Notes under the pieces: generated by a model | The model's input: the letters and a program-made list of their open reading frames with translations, nothing else | What the model was told of the DNA's origin: nothing | The model's database searches: none | Translations under genes and position numbers: made by a program | NCBI GenBank assembly: GCA_015179045.1 | Contig: WHUZ01000046.1 | Span: 186,001 to 250,000, forward strand | Direction of reading: 5' to 3' | Source: Kalaharituber pfeilii | Lineage: Eukaryota; Ascomycota; Pezizomycetes; Pezizales; Pezizaceae | Length of the DNA: 64,000 nucleotides | Shown: piece by piece, positions 55,191-64,000 of the stretch | How positions within the stretch are numbered: position 1 is the first letter of the stretch | How the letters are laid out: each line of letters begins with the position of its first letter

Positions 55191-55223
<33 letters not shown>

Positions 55224-55231
55224 CGTCGATT

Positions 55232-56652
55232 TTTACGCTCCTTTTCCTGCCCACTATGTACACAGGACGTACGAACGTTATCCCTCACTATAGCGCTTCT
55301 GCCACCGCCGCCACTGCCTCCCTTACTCTATCCACCACCGCGCCTTCAACAATGGACCGTTGGCTTCGGAGTTACCCTCTGCATATGATATACGTATCGC
55401 GAGCTACATTAGTAAAATAGTATACTACAGTGAGGCATAGAGGCTGTGAAGGCAATAGCAAATTCCACATATGAAATAGTGAAAAATTTGATACTTCCAG
55501 CAACTCGTACACTAACGGTAATCGACGTAAATAAGCTGTCTAGACGAGCAAACCTTTGTGTACGTTCTTGATAATCCTCCGAGTGTGGGGCATTGTCAAC
55601 ACCAAACAATCGAACACCGATGCGTCCAGATTATTGGTCATGGCGCCTGCATAAAATGGAACATCCTGATCTCAACTCCCAATGAAAATATGTGCACATG
55701 CTACAGGAAATACTTTACACTTTGATGTGATAGAGGTAAGTCTTTTCTCTGCATGTGTTTATTTTCACCTTTCGATCAAATAGAATCACTTTCGAATCTA
55801 CTGCATAACTGCGGTACTAAAATTCTAAGTTACAGGAGATAGATATATATATTTATGTAGAGATCCTCGTTGTTCGGCGCGCATCCTTGGTCGTGTGAGA
55901 CATACAGCCGAGTGCCCCTCCCTCCTCCCTCCCTCCTTCCCAAACTCACTAGGTACGCATCGTGCCAGAGAATCGCAAGTTCCAAAATCGGAAGAAAAAA
56001 AAATAAAGTAAAATAAAATAAAATAAAAAAAAGGAATGCTAAAAAGAGCTCGCAATGCCAAATAAGTGAAACCTTTGAGAAATCAGCTTTGGATAACCTT
56101 CATGCGACTCTACCATTGGGGGGGGGGGGGGCGGTGGGGGCCCTCGGCTGCATTGTCTCACACGGCAGTAATTTTTTCATTCGTTAGAAATTTCCCATGT
56201 GTTACATTTTCATGAAGGCAATACGGTGGACTTTCATCTGCATGGTTGCAGATCGCTCCGAACCTAACTGCACATCTGTGCTGCTAGATTTTGATTGGCA
56301 GGTAGATATAGATAGCATGTTTGTTTACGTGGTCGACGAAATGCCATATGGGCCTGTCGTTAGGCTGTAAGCGAGTATGTTTAGGAAAAAAAAAAAAAAA
56401 AAAGCCTAAACGGCATAGACATCGTCTATTGGTAAAATTCATTAGTATCAACTTTGCTACTCGATACATGTGCTTGGTATTCATGCCGCCGTACTAGCGT
56501 GTTTTCACGCAACCATTGGTGCTACTATACAAATAACTTTGAAGAGGGCTTACTTAAGGCAAGATGTAGGAGGTGCACTACAAAAATTTCCTCCAAAAGC
56601 ATAATTCCTCCGACGCGACCGACCACACACTCAATTCTCAAATTTAACTATT
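55232..56652. other. Non-coding stretch upstream of the HET gene
   Basis: No gene is supported. It contains a long G-run at 56118-56130, A-rich runs at 55995-56033 and 56383-56402, and a short palindromic context gtttagg...cctaaac around the second A-run. Confidence 0.45.
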
Positions 56653-56718
56653 TTGCTTTTTGATACAAACTCTCGGATCATAAGCTTGGTTTTTGCAACG
56701 GAACCTCTGGCCATATCA

Positions 56719-59700
56719 ATGTCCAATTACACTTATCCCAGACGGATATTCACAGATATAGACGCGCGCTGGGATGCAAAAAAGCCAAAGTACTGGGCAA
56801 ACCGGACCATAGGACGTGCCCTGCAGGGTCGCAAGTTCGTGTACGATTGTGAAGACACCGCCGAGGAACGCTATACCGAGGATATCCGGGTTTGGTACCA
56901 GCATATCGCATACCATATGTTTGTGAATCCACCGCTATCCGCCTATGAAGCATGCAGGCCTTGTTATATTGTTACGCCAAAGCTCTTAAGGCGACAGTTG
57001 GTCTTTCCTGGCCAGAGGGATAATTATGGGAAAACTATCTTTGTCAAGGGTCCGAATGGAAAACAGTTTACTCTTTTTCGTTACGCGCGAACAGATCCCG
57101 TAATTGACCTAGGCACCATGATGGCAAATCTAAAAACGGCCTCGTGGGAGGAAACGGAGGTACAGATTCCAAACTATTATCATTGCGCAGAGCCACCCAC
57201 AGCCGCGTCGACCACGGAACGCACACTCCGGCATAAACACGATCCGCAGACGTCCCCACAAAGTGGCCATGATGATCCTAGCGACCTCAGTATCCCGAAT
57301 CCATACAGTATCCCTCCAAGAAGACTGTGGGACCTGCATTCCAATAGGGTGGTCGAGGTCCAGCTATATGCGGAGGGACATGGACCCAAAGCCACACTAC
57401 GAATGCCAAACAGCTTTATGGCTATTTCGCACAGTTGGACAGACGACATGCAGCTATGGATGACCCCCATCAACTACTATCAGTGGGCAGTGCCACTGCC
57501 AAAAGGGACGACTTTTGAGAAGATCCGCTGGGAGGCGTTGCATGCAGGCGCAATGTACTGCTGGTTGGATGTACTGTGCCTGCGCCAGCGGACTATGGAA
57601 GTTGTGGACGGAGAGCAGCGAGAGGTCAATAAGGAGTTGCGAGGTGCAGAGTGGGCCATCGATGTACCCACGATTGGAAACGTCTATCGGCTGGCGTCCA
57701 AGGTGCAGCGATACTTTAACGGGCTCGGGCGGGAGCTGGAGCTCACCGGCTGGGACGATGCGCGACACTGGACAAGGCGGGCGTGGACGCTGCAGGAGAC
57801 ACGCGCGGAGCACTTGATGGTCAACGCATGCGTGCCGAAGGACATGCCGTTCCCTCTGCGCGAGATGGTGAAAGTCGGCAACCGCGAGCTGCGGATGCGG
57901 GACGTGCTCTCATCGCTGGGAGACATGGTTGCGGCTGCGGAGAGCACCTCCACTGCGCAAGATTCATGGCCAGCGTGGAACCTCGCGTATTCGCGGGAAT
58001 CGGTCCTTTTCCAGCGGCGGTGCACCAGGGTGCCGAGGTGGCCCCGCAGGTGGATTGGACTGAAGGGCGTGCTCCTTGTGCACACGGGCGTCCACATGCT
58101 TGGCCCCTGGCTCTGCGCGAAGGGGGTGCTGTCGGCGCTGCGCCGGCGGGAGCAGGACGGCGGGGCGCTGGGGGCGCTGCGCAGGGGGCTCTTCCACGCC
58201 GCGGCTGCCGCGGTGCTGCTGTGCGCGCACAACTCGGTGCCCGCGGCGCAGTCGCCGCGCGCGCTGTGCGCGATACTCGCGGCCCTGGTGCTGCTGTGGC
58301 TCGGCGGGCACGCGGCACTGCGCGGCACGCACAGCGCGTTGCTGGAGGCGGGCAGCGCGTGCCGGTCGTGGGTCTCGCTGGCCGGGGCGGCCGCAGCGTA
58401 CTGCGAGCTCGAGCTCATCCTGGACCATGCGCGCGCCGCCGCGGGCCCCGTGGGCCGGGCGCTGGCGTCGGCGTTTCCGCCGTGGGTGTTCAGCCGCCTG
58501 CCGCGCGTGCTGGTGCTGGCCGAGCTGCTCGTGCAGGCGCATTGGGAGTGGCTGCGGCTGCTCCCGTCGGCCTGCGCCCTGCTGGCCTCGCGGCTGCGCT
58601 CGCGGCCGCCGGGCGACGTCCAGGGCCTGCCCCGGGCCGCGCAGGCCTGGCTGCTGCTGTCCCTGGGCGCCTTCGCGTTCCACGTCTGCGCCCTGTCCGC
58701 GTCCAGGCAGTACCCGTCGTGGCAGGCGCTGTGGGAAGCCGACTTCGCGTACCCGCTTCCGGCCAAGGCGCGCGTCCCAGTGCAGCAGCAGCAGCAGCGG
58801 CATTGCAGCATCTTAAGCCTGGCCTGGGAGATCTCCCGCCGCGAAGCCTCCAACGCCCTCGACAAGGTGGCAGGCCTGGCGTATCTCGTGCGGTGCTCCT
58901 CCTTGCCGCTGTACAAAGTGGCCGAGGACGTCGAGAACGCATGGCTGCGCCTCGTTGCGCAGCTGCCGTTTTCTGCCCAACTGGAGCTGCTCTTCAATTT
59001 TCCCGTCGGCCGGAAAGTTGAGGGTGCAGAGGTGCAGCCCACCCCCGACGGCGCTGGGAGCGGTGGTTCCTGGATTCCAACGTGGGAGCAGATCAGCAGC
59101 ATACGGCCCGAAACGTGCCTGGACCTCCTTCGGCCAGCGTGGCCGCTTGAGCTGCCTCCACGGACATACGATCCAAAGTCACGCTCCCTATTTATGCCCT
59201 CCTGCGCCCGTGTTTTGTTCATCAAGAGTATCACTTGGAATCGCCATTCACGCAGCTACACTGTTGTCGTGATGGGTGACGCTGAGGTCAGCAGCAACGT
59301 CTCGTTCGACATGTACAACCCCGCCGACTCCGCTGACCAGCACATTTACGACGACATCCATTCGAGCGACAGTAAAGCCTATGTCCTTATTCTCCATGTA
59401 TACGACTGCGACACCGCCCCCATATCCGGGGTCGTGGCGGAACTCATCCAGCCGTCTCCATCCGAGCACTGGAAGAACTGGATATCCGCAGCGGAAAGCT
59501 CTCGACCCGAGTTGCTAATGCCCGTCGGCCTGGGAACCTGGTACAGCTACGGCGAGACCTTGAAATCAAAGTCAGAAATACCGCCGGAACTAAAGGAAGT
59601 GTGTACACGCGTATATGGACTAACTGAGGAGGAAATCTTGGACACCTTCGTGGTACGGAAGATTGGTACTTTGGTCACAGACCGCCCAGGTTCTTTGAAT

Positions 59701-59760
59701 TCCACCCCGTTTAATTTGGTGTATACTTCCATCATCGATGTCCCAGTTCTGTTCATTTGA
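56719..59760 (+). CDS. HET-domain (heterokaryon-incompatibility-like) membrane protein
   Basis: This single long frame could start at 56653 or, more likely, at MSNYTYPRRIFTDIDARWDA (56719; about 1013 residues). HET-type motifs are visible: FMAISHSWTDD, AMYCWLDVLCLRQ, PTIGNVYRLASKVQRYF and HWTRRAWTLQETRAE, spanning roughly residues 230-360. HET domains act in non-self recognition between fungal strains, triggering cell death or growth arrest. The middle (about 58050-58700) encodes several hydrophobic helices, such as ALCAILAALVLLWLGGHAAL. A soluble C-terminal region ends VYTSIIDVPVLFI. No stop or frameshift is seen. The centre is far more GC-rich than both ends, which leaves all reading frames open there. 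Function is inferred from the domain only. Confidence 0.82.
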   Translation: MSNYTYPRRIFTDIDARWDAKKPKYWANRTIGRALQGRKFVYDCEDTAEERYTEDIRVWYQHIAYHMFVNPPLSAYEACRPCYIVTPKLLRRQLVFPGQRDNYGKTIFVKGPNGKQFTLFRYARTDPVIDLGTMMANLKTASWEETEVQIPNYYHCAEPPTAASTTERTLRHKHDPQTSPQSGHDDPSDLSIPNPYSIPPRRLWDLHSNRVVEVQLYAEGHGPKATLRMPNSFMAISHSWTDDMQLWMTPINYYQWAVPLPKGTTFEKIRWEALHAGAMYCWLDVLCLRQRTMEVVDGEQREVNKELRGAEWAIDVPTIGNVYRLASKVQRYFNGLGRELELTGWDDARHWTRRAWTLQETRAEHLMVNACVPKDMPFPLREMVKVGNRELRMRDVLSSLGDMVAAAESTSTAQDSWPAWNLAYSRESVLFQRRCTRVPRWPRRWIGLKGVLLVHTGVHMLGPWLCAKGVLSALRRREQDGGALGALRRGLFHAAAAAVLLCAHNSVPAAQSPRALCAILAALVLLWLGGHAALRGTHSALLEAGSACRSWVSLAGAAAAYCELELILDHARAAAGPVGRALASAFPPWVFSRLPRVLVLAELLVQAHWEWLRLLPSACALLASRLRSRPPGDVQGLPRAAQAWLLLSLGAFAFHVCALSASRQYPSWQALWEADFAYPLPAKARVPVQQQQQRHCSILSLAWEISRREASNALDKVAGLAYLVRCSSLPLYKVAEDVENAWLRLVAQLPFSAQLELLFNFPVGRKVEGAEVQPTPDGAGSGGSWIPTWEQISSIRPETCLDLLRPAWPLELPPRTYDPKSRSLFMPSCARVLFIKSITWNRHSRSYTVVVMGDAEVSSNVSFDMYNPADSADQHIYDDIHSSDSKAYVLILHVYDCDTAPISGVVAELIQPSPSEHWKNWISAAESSRPELLMPVGLGTWYSYGETLKSKSEIPPELKEVCTRVYGLTEEEILDTFVVRKIGTLVTDRPGSLNSTPFNLVYTSIIDVPVLFI

Positions 59761-60880
59761 GTACTGCGTTGGTGATGCTTTGCAATATTTATAGCCTTTT
59801 ACTTAACTTTCCTCTCTGACCTCCATATATTCATCGTTCCCTGAATTCATCTTTTTGTGGCATGCCAGCAATGTAGCATGTGTGTACTATCCACAATCTT
59901 TATAGCCATAGCGCAGGTATTGAATCTGGTGGTAGCGTTGGCAGGGTGGGGGGCACCAACGATGCGTTTGAAACGTTTTTCATTCCCCTATTACGCATTG
60001 CGTTGATCTCTTTCTTTTTCTTTTCTATTTTTTCTTTCCCCTTCTCTTTATCTCTATACCAATATTCACTCTCAATTGCATGCTACTGTACTTCTCATTG
60101 CGATGGCGAGCTGCCAGGACGGAGGACGAGAGAAAACGCACAAACGTACAATTGACGCAGCGGAAACTAACACACATAAACTAAATTCTAATGACGTAGC
60201 ACGCCTGCATCCGCCGAATTAAATTGACCCAATTCCTTCTCAAGCACCCCACCCCTGCCCAAATATCCCTTTCCGATATCTGATAACAGCATAAACCCCC
60301 CTATTCTGAAGTACAGTCCCGGAATCCTGTGCGCATCTTGATTCTATGCTTTCCGAACAATGCCTAGTGTTTCTGTTTCTATGATGACGAAGTAAATGTG
60401 AGGGTGTAACTTAGGACAACGCTTAGCACTTGACCTTTTGACAGGGCGTGATCTTGCTGGCCTTTCTTATAGTTCAATCCTGCATTCCTTCCATCCAGTG
60501 TCTATCCTACTATGATATAATGGTGTTCTATCTATAGGGCAATTCCGGACTATGGCGGCGGCAGAGGGTAGCGAGCGCAGGTAGAGAGACCCTGATATAA
60601 CCGCTTTTTCGAGTAGTAGCCGAGAATTCCTGGCTTCTTCCTCGCCATGCCAGACATGCGAGGCTCAATGCCCCCAATACGCAAAAGTGATGATGTAACC
60701 TTGCTTGCAGCGTTACGCGGTCTCAACTACAGTGCTGAACTCTAATCTTGTGACCAGGTCATAAAATGCATGCTATGCATCTACATTAGCACTCTGCACC
60801 ATACATATGCGTTTGAGTATAATTTGAACCAATTGAAGGATACCATGTAAGGAAGCGTTTGCACCGGTTTTTCTCGGTAT
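59761..60880. other. Non-coding stretch
   Basis: This is the 3' flank of the HET gene. A short plus frame at 59880-60155 contains a pyrimidine-rich stretch and is not supported as a gene. Confidence 0.45.
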
Positions 60881-60885
60881 TTCAT

Positions 60886-60975
60886 CGTTTTTTTTTTTTT
60901 TTAATTATTATTTTTTTTTTTTAAAAAAAAAAGGAACTATAATTACTTGTATTCCGCACTATTGGCTATGACGAT
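60886..60975 (-). repeat. Very old hairpin-A copy
   Basis: On the minus strand, ATCGTCATAGCCAATAG.. followed by GCGGAATACAAGTAATTATAG and a long, interrupted A/T tail resembles hairpin A, with about a third of positions changed. No duplication is visible. Confidence 0.45.
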
Positions 60976-61780
60976 AGTTGCACGATAAATCTTTCATGTT
61001 GAATTAAGTTTTATTAGGGCGCGAACGGGGGCTGAAATACCCCAGAAATTTACCCTCTTAGGAACCGGTGTGTACATCATTACCCATACGGGGATGGCAT
61101 GCACATTGAGTGCCAGTGAGATGCTCGCATGTTTAGCGCCGGCGCGATACTGACATATAGAGGCCGCATGTTTCGAGAAAGGATGTATTGACATAGATCA
61201 CATGTTTCGTGACGTTGAGATAGGTATTCATGCTCAGCGTCAGCGCCAGTGAGATATAGTGGTATTTAGTGACAGCGGCATATACTCGAGAGTGGACAGT
61301 TGTTGGTGTACTCGGAAAATGATGCAAAGTACGCACCGACAAGGTATTCACGCCCCCCTTCAAGGTAATTCGTTCCCAACGTAATTACTGTCTTCCACAA
61401 CAAAGCGACCCCGACGCTCTGAAAGAATTGGTATTGCACGGGAATCGGCAAGCCTTGTGATACCGGGGTAAAGGATGGATCTTCTTTGATTATCCCTCCT
61501 TGATTATTTGGACCTCGTTCATTATTGGAATTCTTTGACATAGAATCTTTCTTTACTTTGTGATTCGAGTTATTACTTTCTTTGCTTCCTTTGTAAAGAT
61601 GTAGATAGCAAGTTTGTTCTGTAATTAGGAAAGCAAGCAATCTTTTCGGCACTCTTGCAATACTACACTTTGCACCCCCGTTCCCATTCGCTATTCAACA
61701 TGTGAATACAAGCCTTGTGTGTGTATTCCGCCAGTCCTCAACCTTCCGGTCACTCTGAGGATAGTAGACACTATCGCTCC
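60976..61780. other. Non-coding stretch
   Basis: A minus frame at 61266-61652 has a low-complexity Asn/Ser/Lys middle and no domain. No gene is supported. Confidence 0.4.
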
Positions 61781-61787
61781 ATTCTCA

Positions 61788-62556
61788 CAATGCACGTTTT
61801 ACACCAAAACTGAGCATGCGCAACAACATATATCTCAACCACCAGAATGGAATTTTGTATGCGCTTTTCAGGGGAAAACAAATAAAGGGTTATTCTTCAC
61901 CTTTAATACCTCTATGTGCACTGAAAAGACATTGTGGTCCATTAATGGCACCATGAGTTTTTCATTTGTATCTTGGCATGCATTAAATGGAATTCCCAGA
62001 CAGAGCACTACTTCCCGCCAACACTCACCATAATGGCTATAGAATTGTGGCTAGACAATCTCCCCAATAGGTCTCTTGATACTTAATGCTAAGATTAGCT
62101 TAATGCTGTTTAATGCCTAGTTCATACTCCAAATTAGCATTTCTCGTAGTTTTCCTATGCACTTATTGCATACAATTTCTACGAGAATATGAATTTTGTG
62201 AATAACTCCACCACTTCTTCAGAAATTGTCTTGGTGTACTTCTCACATCGTTGAAAGAGGCAAAAAATTGATACTGAAGTGTTTTTATCAAATTTAATTC
62301 AGGTGTGATAAAGTTGAATTCAAGACTAGTGGTATTACCGCGAAAAATATATCCCAAGCCTATGCCAATATATGATGCGAGTTCATGGAATCGTAAGTCC
62401 CTTCAAACATCATTTCTGAAGAAGCTAAGGTGCGGAATATGAAGATTAGTCCTTCATTTAACCCCTCCATAAGCTGGATGCCAAATTCTATCCTGGTGGT
62501 TGAGATATATGTTGTCGCGCGCAGTCAGTTTTGCTGTAAAACATGCGTAAGTGCGT
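61788..62556. mobile_element. Mariner-like MITE, copy 2 (decayed)
   Basis: This is a second copy of the 32.7-33.6 kb element in opposite orientation. The ends share acgttttacaccaaaactga and gagatatatgttgtcgcgcg, and the interior shares segments such as acattgtggtccattaatgg-like sequence. The outermost terminal bases are too diverged to place a TA duplication. It has no coding capacity. Confidence 0.8.
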
Positions 62557-62926
62557 GGGGTACGGTACTGAGTAGGGTTCGAGTAAAACATCGGTGGTGT
62601 CTATGGTCAGAATGCTAAGGGGTTCACCCGCTAATCTCCCTGCATTTTCGTCGACCCGTTCAATTCTTAAATCATTGAGTTATGGAAAAAGGAGTGTAAT
62701 CTGAGGTATCCATTGTCAACCCACTGGCGCTCGATTTTTCCCTTGCATAGTAGGAGTGTTGTAACATTGATGATGATACATAAGTGATTTGCGAGTTGGT
62801 CCTAAGGGGCGAATTCGACTACCATGTGAAGGCTGGATAGCGTAAAATATCACGGACGCCCACACATACGTTTGATGAGATTAAATCCAAGAGAGAAAAT
62901 TTACTGAATCCTTAGTGGTGTGTGCA
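62557..62926. other. Non-coding stretch
   Basis: Nothing is supported here. Confidence 0.45.
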
Positions 62927-62937
62927 CTCGTAACCAT

Positions 62938-62989
62938 CCTACAAGGCGGTATGCGAGTAATGAAATAAAAAAAATAAAAAAAAAAAAAA
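62938..62989 (+). repeat. 5'-truncated hairpin-A insertion
   Basis: The insert starts inside the inner stem (CCTACAAGGCGG), keeps GCGAG, TAATGAAAT and an A-rich tail. It is flanked by perfect 11 bp duplications ctcgtaaccat (62927-62937 and 62991-63001). The 5' arm of the outer stem is missing. Confidence 0.92.
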
Positions 62990-63131
62990 ACTCGTAACCA
63001 TGCCCTTTCCCGTGCAAATAGAAATATTCAAAATGCCAATTTCGCTATCAACACAGTTGCACAGAGAAGGACACTAACGACTTTAATGTACAACTACAGT
63101 AGCTATAAACGAGAACAGTCTAATGGCATAC

Positions 63132-63967
63132 CTAGTCATCACCATCATCATCGTCCTCCGTTTCTTCCATATCGTCCTCCTCGAATATACAATCAGGAAC
63201 CATATACACATCCTCTCCCCCTGCTGAATATGGTTCCCACTCCACCGCGTCCTCCTCCAAGTCCTCACCCTCCCACAATTCCAACTCAGCTTCAATTAAC
63301 GTTCCCTGTTGAATCTCCCCTCTCTCCGGCTTCAATACCACCATCCAACCCTTGGATTTGGCTGACAATGTATAAATGCTTGTCTTTAGCTTGATTTTCC
63401 GATAGAGAATAGCCCACACAGTCTCTTCATAAGATACTGCATTGGATGCGGTTCTGGTGACATGTCTAATGTTGACTGTGCCCTGCAGAGGTCCAGCATC
63501 GTTCCCCACACCTGCTACAGCGAGGGGGTTAGAGGATTCAACAGTTCCACCTCGAATGGTGCAGCTGTTCTTGAGAGCTGAAACATGGAGATTTTTAACG
63601 ATAGAGTATCCAGTAATCATGAAGGCTGAGTATCCCGCCGTGCAAGCAGTTGTGAGCCAGTTTTGGACTGATTGTTGTGTAATGGCCTCCTCAAAGAAAA
63701 CATTGGGATTCATCAGCTTAACCGTCTCGATACCATCAGCTTGCAGCACTGCTTCCTTGCTGTTTTTGGAAGAAGACATAGACGAGAGAAGTTTAGTCAG
63801 AGTACCCCGAAGACTCTTCTGCCGACTCGAATTGTAGATGGTGCTGACATCATCTACCTTTGTACTGGTTGTAGCGCTGGCAAGTCGTTCAGAGTTGAAA
63901 TCGGGATCTACAAAATTTTCCGACGGGCTCCAGACATTCTGAACAATGCGGCCGAGTCGTACTTCTG
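63132..63967 (-). CDS. Hypothetical protein, partial (continues beyond the window)
   Basis: On the minus strand the frame stays open from near the window edge. It reads RLGRIVQNVWSPSENFVDPD, SSRQKSLRGTLTKLLSSMSS and ITQQSVQNWLTTACTAGYSA. An acidic tail follows (DDMEETEDDDDGDD), with a stop at 63132. An upstream splice acceptor (CCCCAG at 63968-63973) is possible, which would make this the last exon. An internal ATG at 63779 is a weaker start choice. No family is recognised. The long acidic tail suggests an intracellular protein. Confidence 0.6.
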
Positions 63968-64000
63968 CTGGGGAGATAAGATTTAACAGAACCAGGTGGA

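Larger units (their letters stand above)
50623..55222 (+). mobile_element. LINE-A, nearly complete copy (4.6 kb)
   Basis: The reference copy for the family holds ORF1 (to 51726), ORF2 (51791-55069), a 3' UTR with hairpin A (inner stem AGCCT/AGGC) and an A-tract ending at 55222. It is flanked by aacgtcgat (50614-50622 and 55223-55231). The 5' end is slightly truncated, because ORF1 has no start codon of its own. About five stops and frameshifts in ORF2 make it inactive, yet most motifs are intact. LINEs of this type insert by target-primed reverse transcription. Confidence 0.9.

Noticed and set aside
57684..59234. A 516-codon minus-strand frame and a 412-codon shifted plus frame under the HET gene
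   Set aside because: They are open only because the centre is GC-rich; they have low-complexity Arg/Ala/Ser/Pro composition and no domain.
1..64000. CRISPR arrays, bacterial operons, rRNA genes
   Set aside because: No regularly spaced repeats of that type, no operon-like gene packing and no rRNA-like sequence were seen; repeated short units are retroposon hairpins at irregular spacing.

Overview
The window looks like a gene-poor, transposon-rich stretch of a filamentous fungal genome, most likely an ascomycete. The signs are short GT-AG introns, a HET-domain gene, a degenerate pepsin-like gene, a sterol-desaturase-type hydroxylase and intron-bearing tRNA-Lys(CUU) genes. The retrotransposons are two Tad1-like non-LTR families that carry RNase H domains. 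No bacterial operon, CRISPR array or rRNA gene is visible. The species cannot be fixed from the sequence alone.

Retrotransposons dominate. I call the two LINE families LINE-A and LINE-B. LINE-A has an ORF1 ending in a zinc knuckle and an ORF2 with AP-endonuclease, reverse transcriptase (YVDD), RNase H and a terminal cysteine/histidine motif; its best copy is 50623-55222. LINE-B has a different RT/RNase H (copies at 35960-37393, 40507-42398 and a tail at about 13605-13943). Each family ends in a compact RNA-like hairpin followed by poly(A). LINE-A ends in hairpin A: outer stem CTCGC/GCGAG, inner stem AGCCC/GGGC, then TAATGA and A(n). LINE-B ends in hairpin B: CCCTGC/GCGGGG outer stem, short inner stem, then TCACGTGA and A(n).

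The most unusual feature is a swarm of tiny insertions, about 25-75 nt long, that consist only of one of these hairpins plus the A-tail. Most are flanked by 9-15 bp target-site duplications (TSDs). Many start at the base of the hairpin, on both strands, and they lie inside LINEs, in intergenic DNA and in one host gene. One insertion is only tail, and two contain about half a hairpin. They look like minimal retroposons mobilised by the LINE machinery. The inner and outer stems covary between copies, which supports a real RNA structure.

Layout: 1-4.3 kb, LINE-A copies with two nested solo LTRs and mini-insertions. 4.3-11.4 kb, mostly non-coding with mini-insertions and a nested pair of LINE-A tails. 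11.5-13.5 kb, a host membrane-protein gene broken by a solo LTR and a hairpin-A insertion. 13.5-21 kb, LINE tails, non-coding DNA and a 1.06 kb foldback element. 21.4-25.2 kb, a hydroxylase gene, a tRNA-Lys gene and a pepsin-like pseudogene. 25-35 kb, sparse DNA with two more tRNA-Lys genes and a mariner-like MITE. 35.7-45.6 kb, nested LINE-B and LINE-A copies and a hAT-like MITE. 45.6-50.6 kb, a Ty3/gypsy integrase remnant, a dense set of mini-insertions and one small gene. 50.6-55.2 kb, a nearly complete LINE-A. 56.7-59.8 kb, a HET-domain gene with a GC-rich centre. 60-64 kb, a second mariner-like MITE, a truncated mini-insertion and a gene running off the window edge.

The host genes show no pathway link to each other. 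The only system visible is the interplay of LINEs with their hairpin-tailed derivatives.
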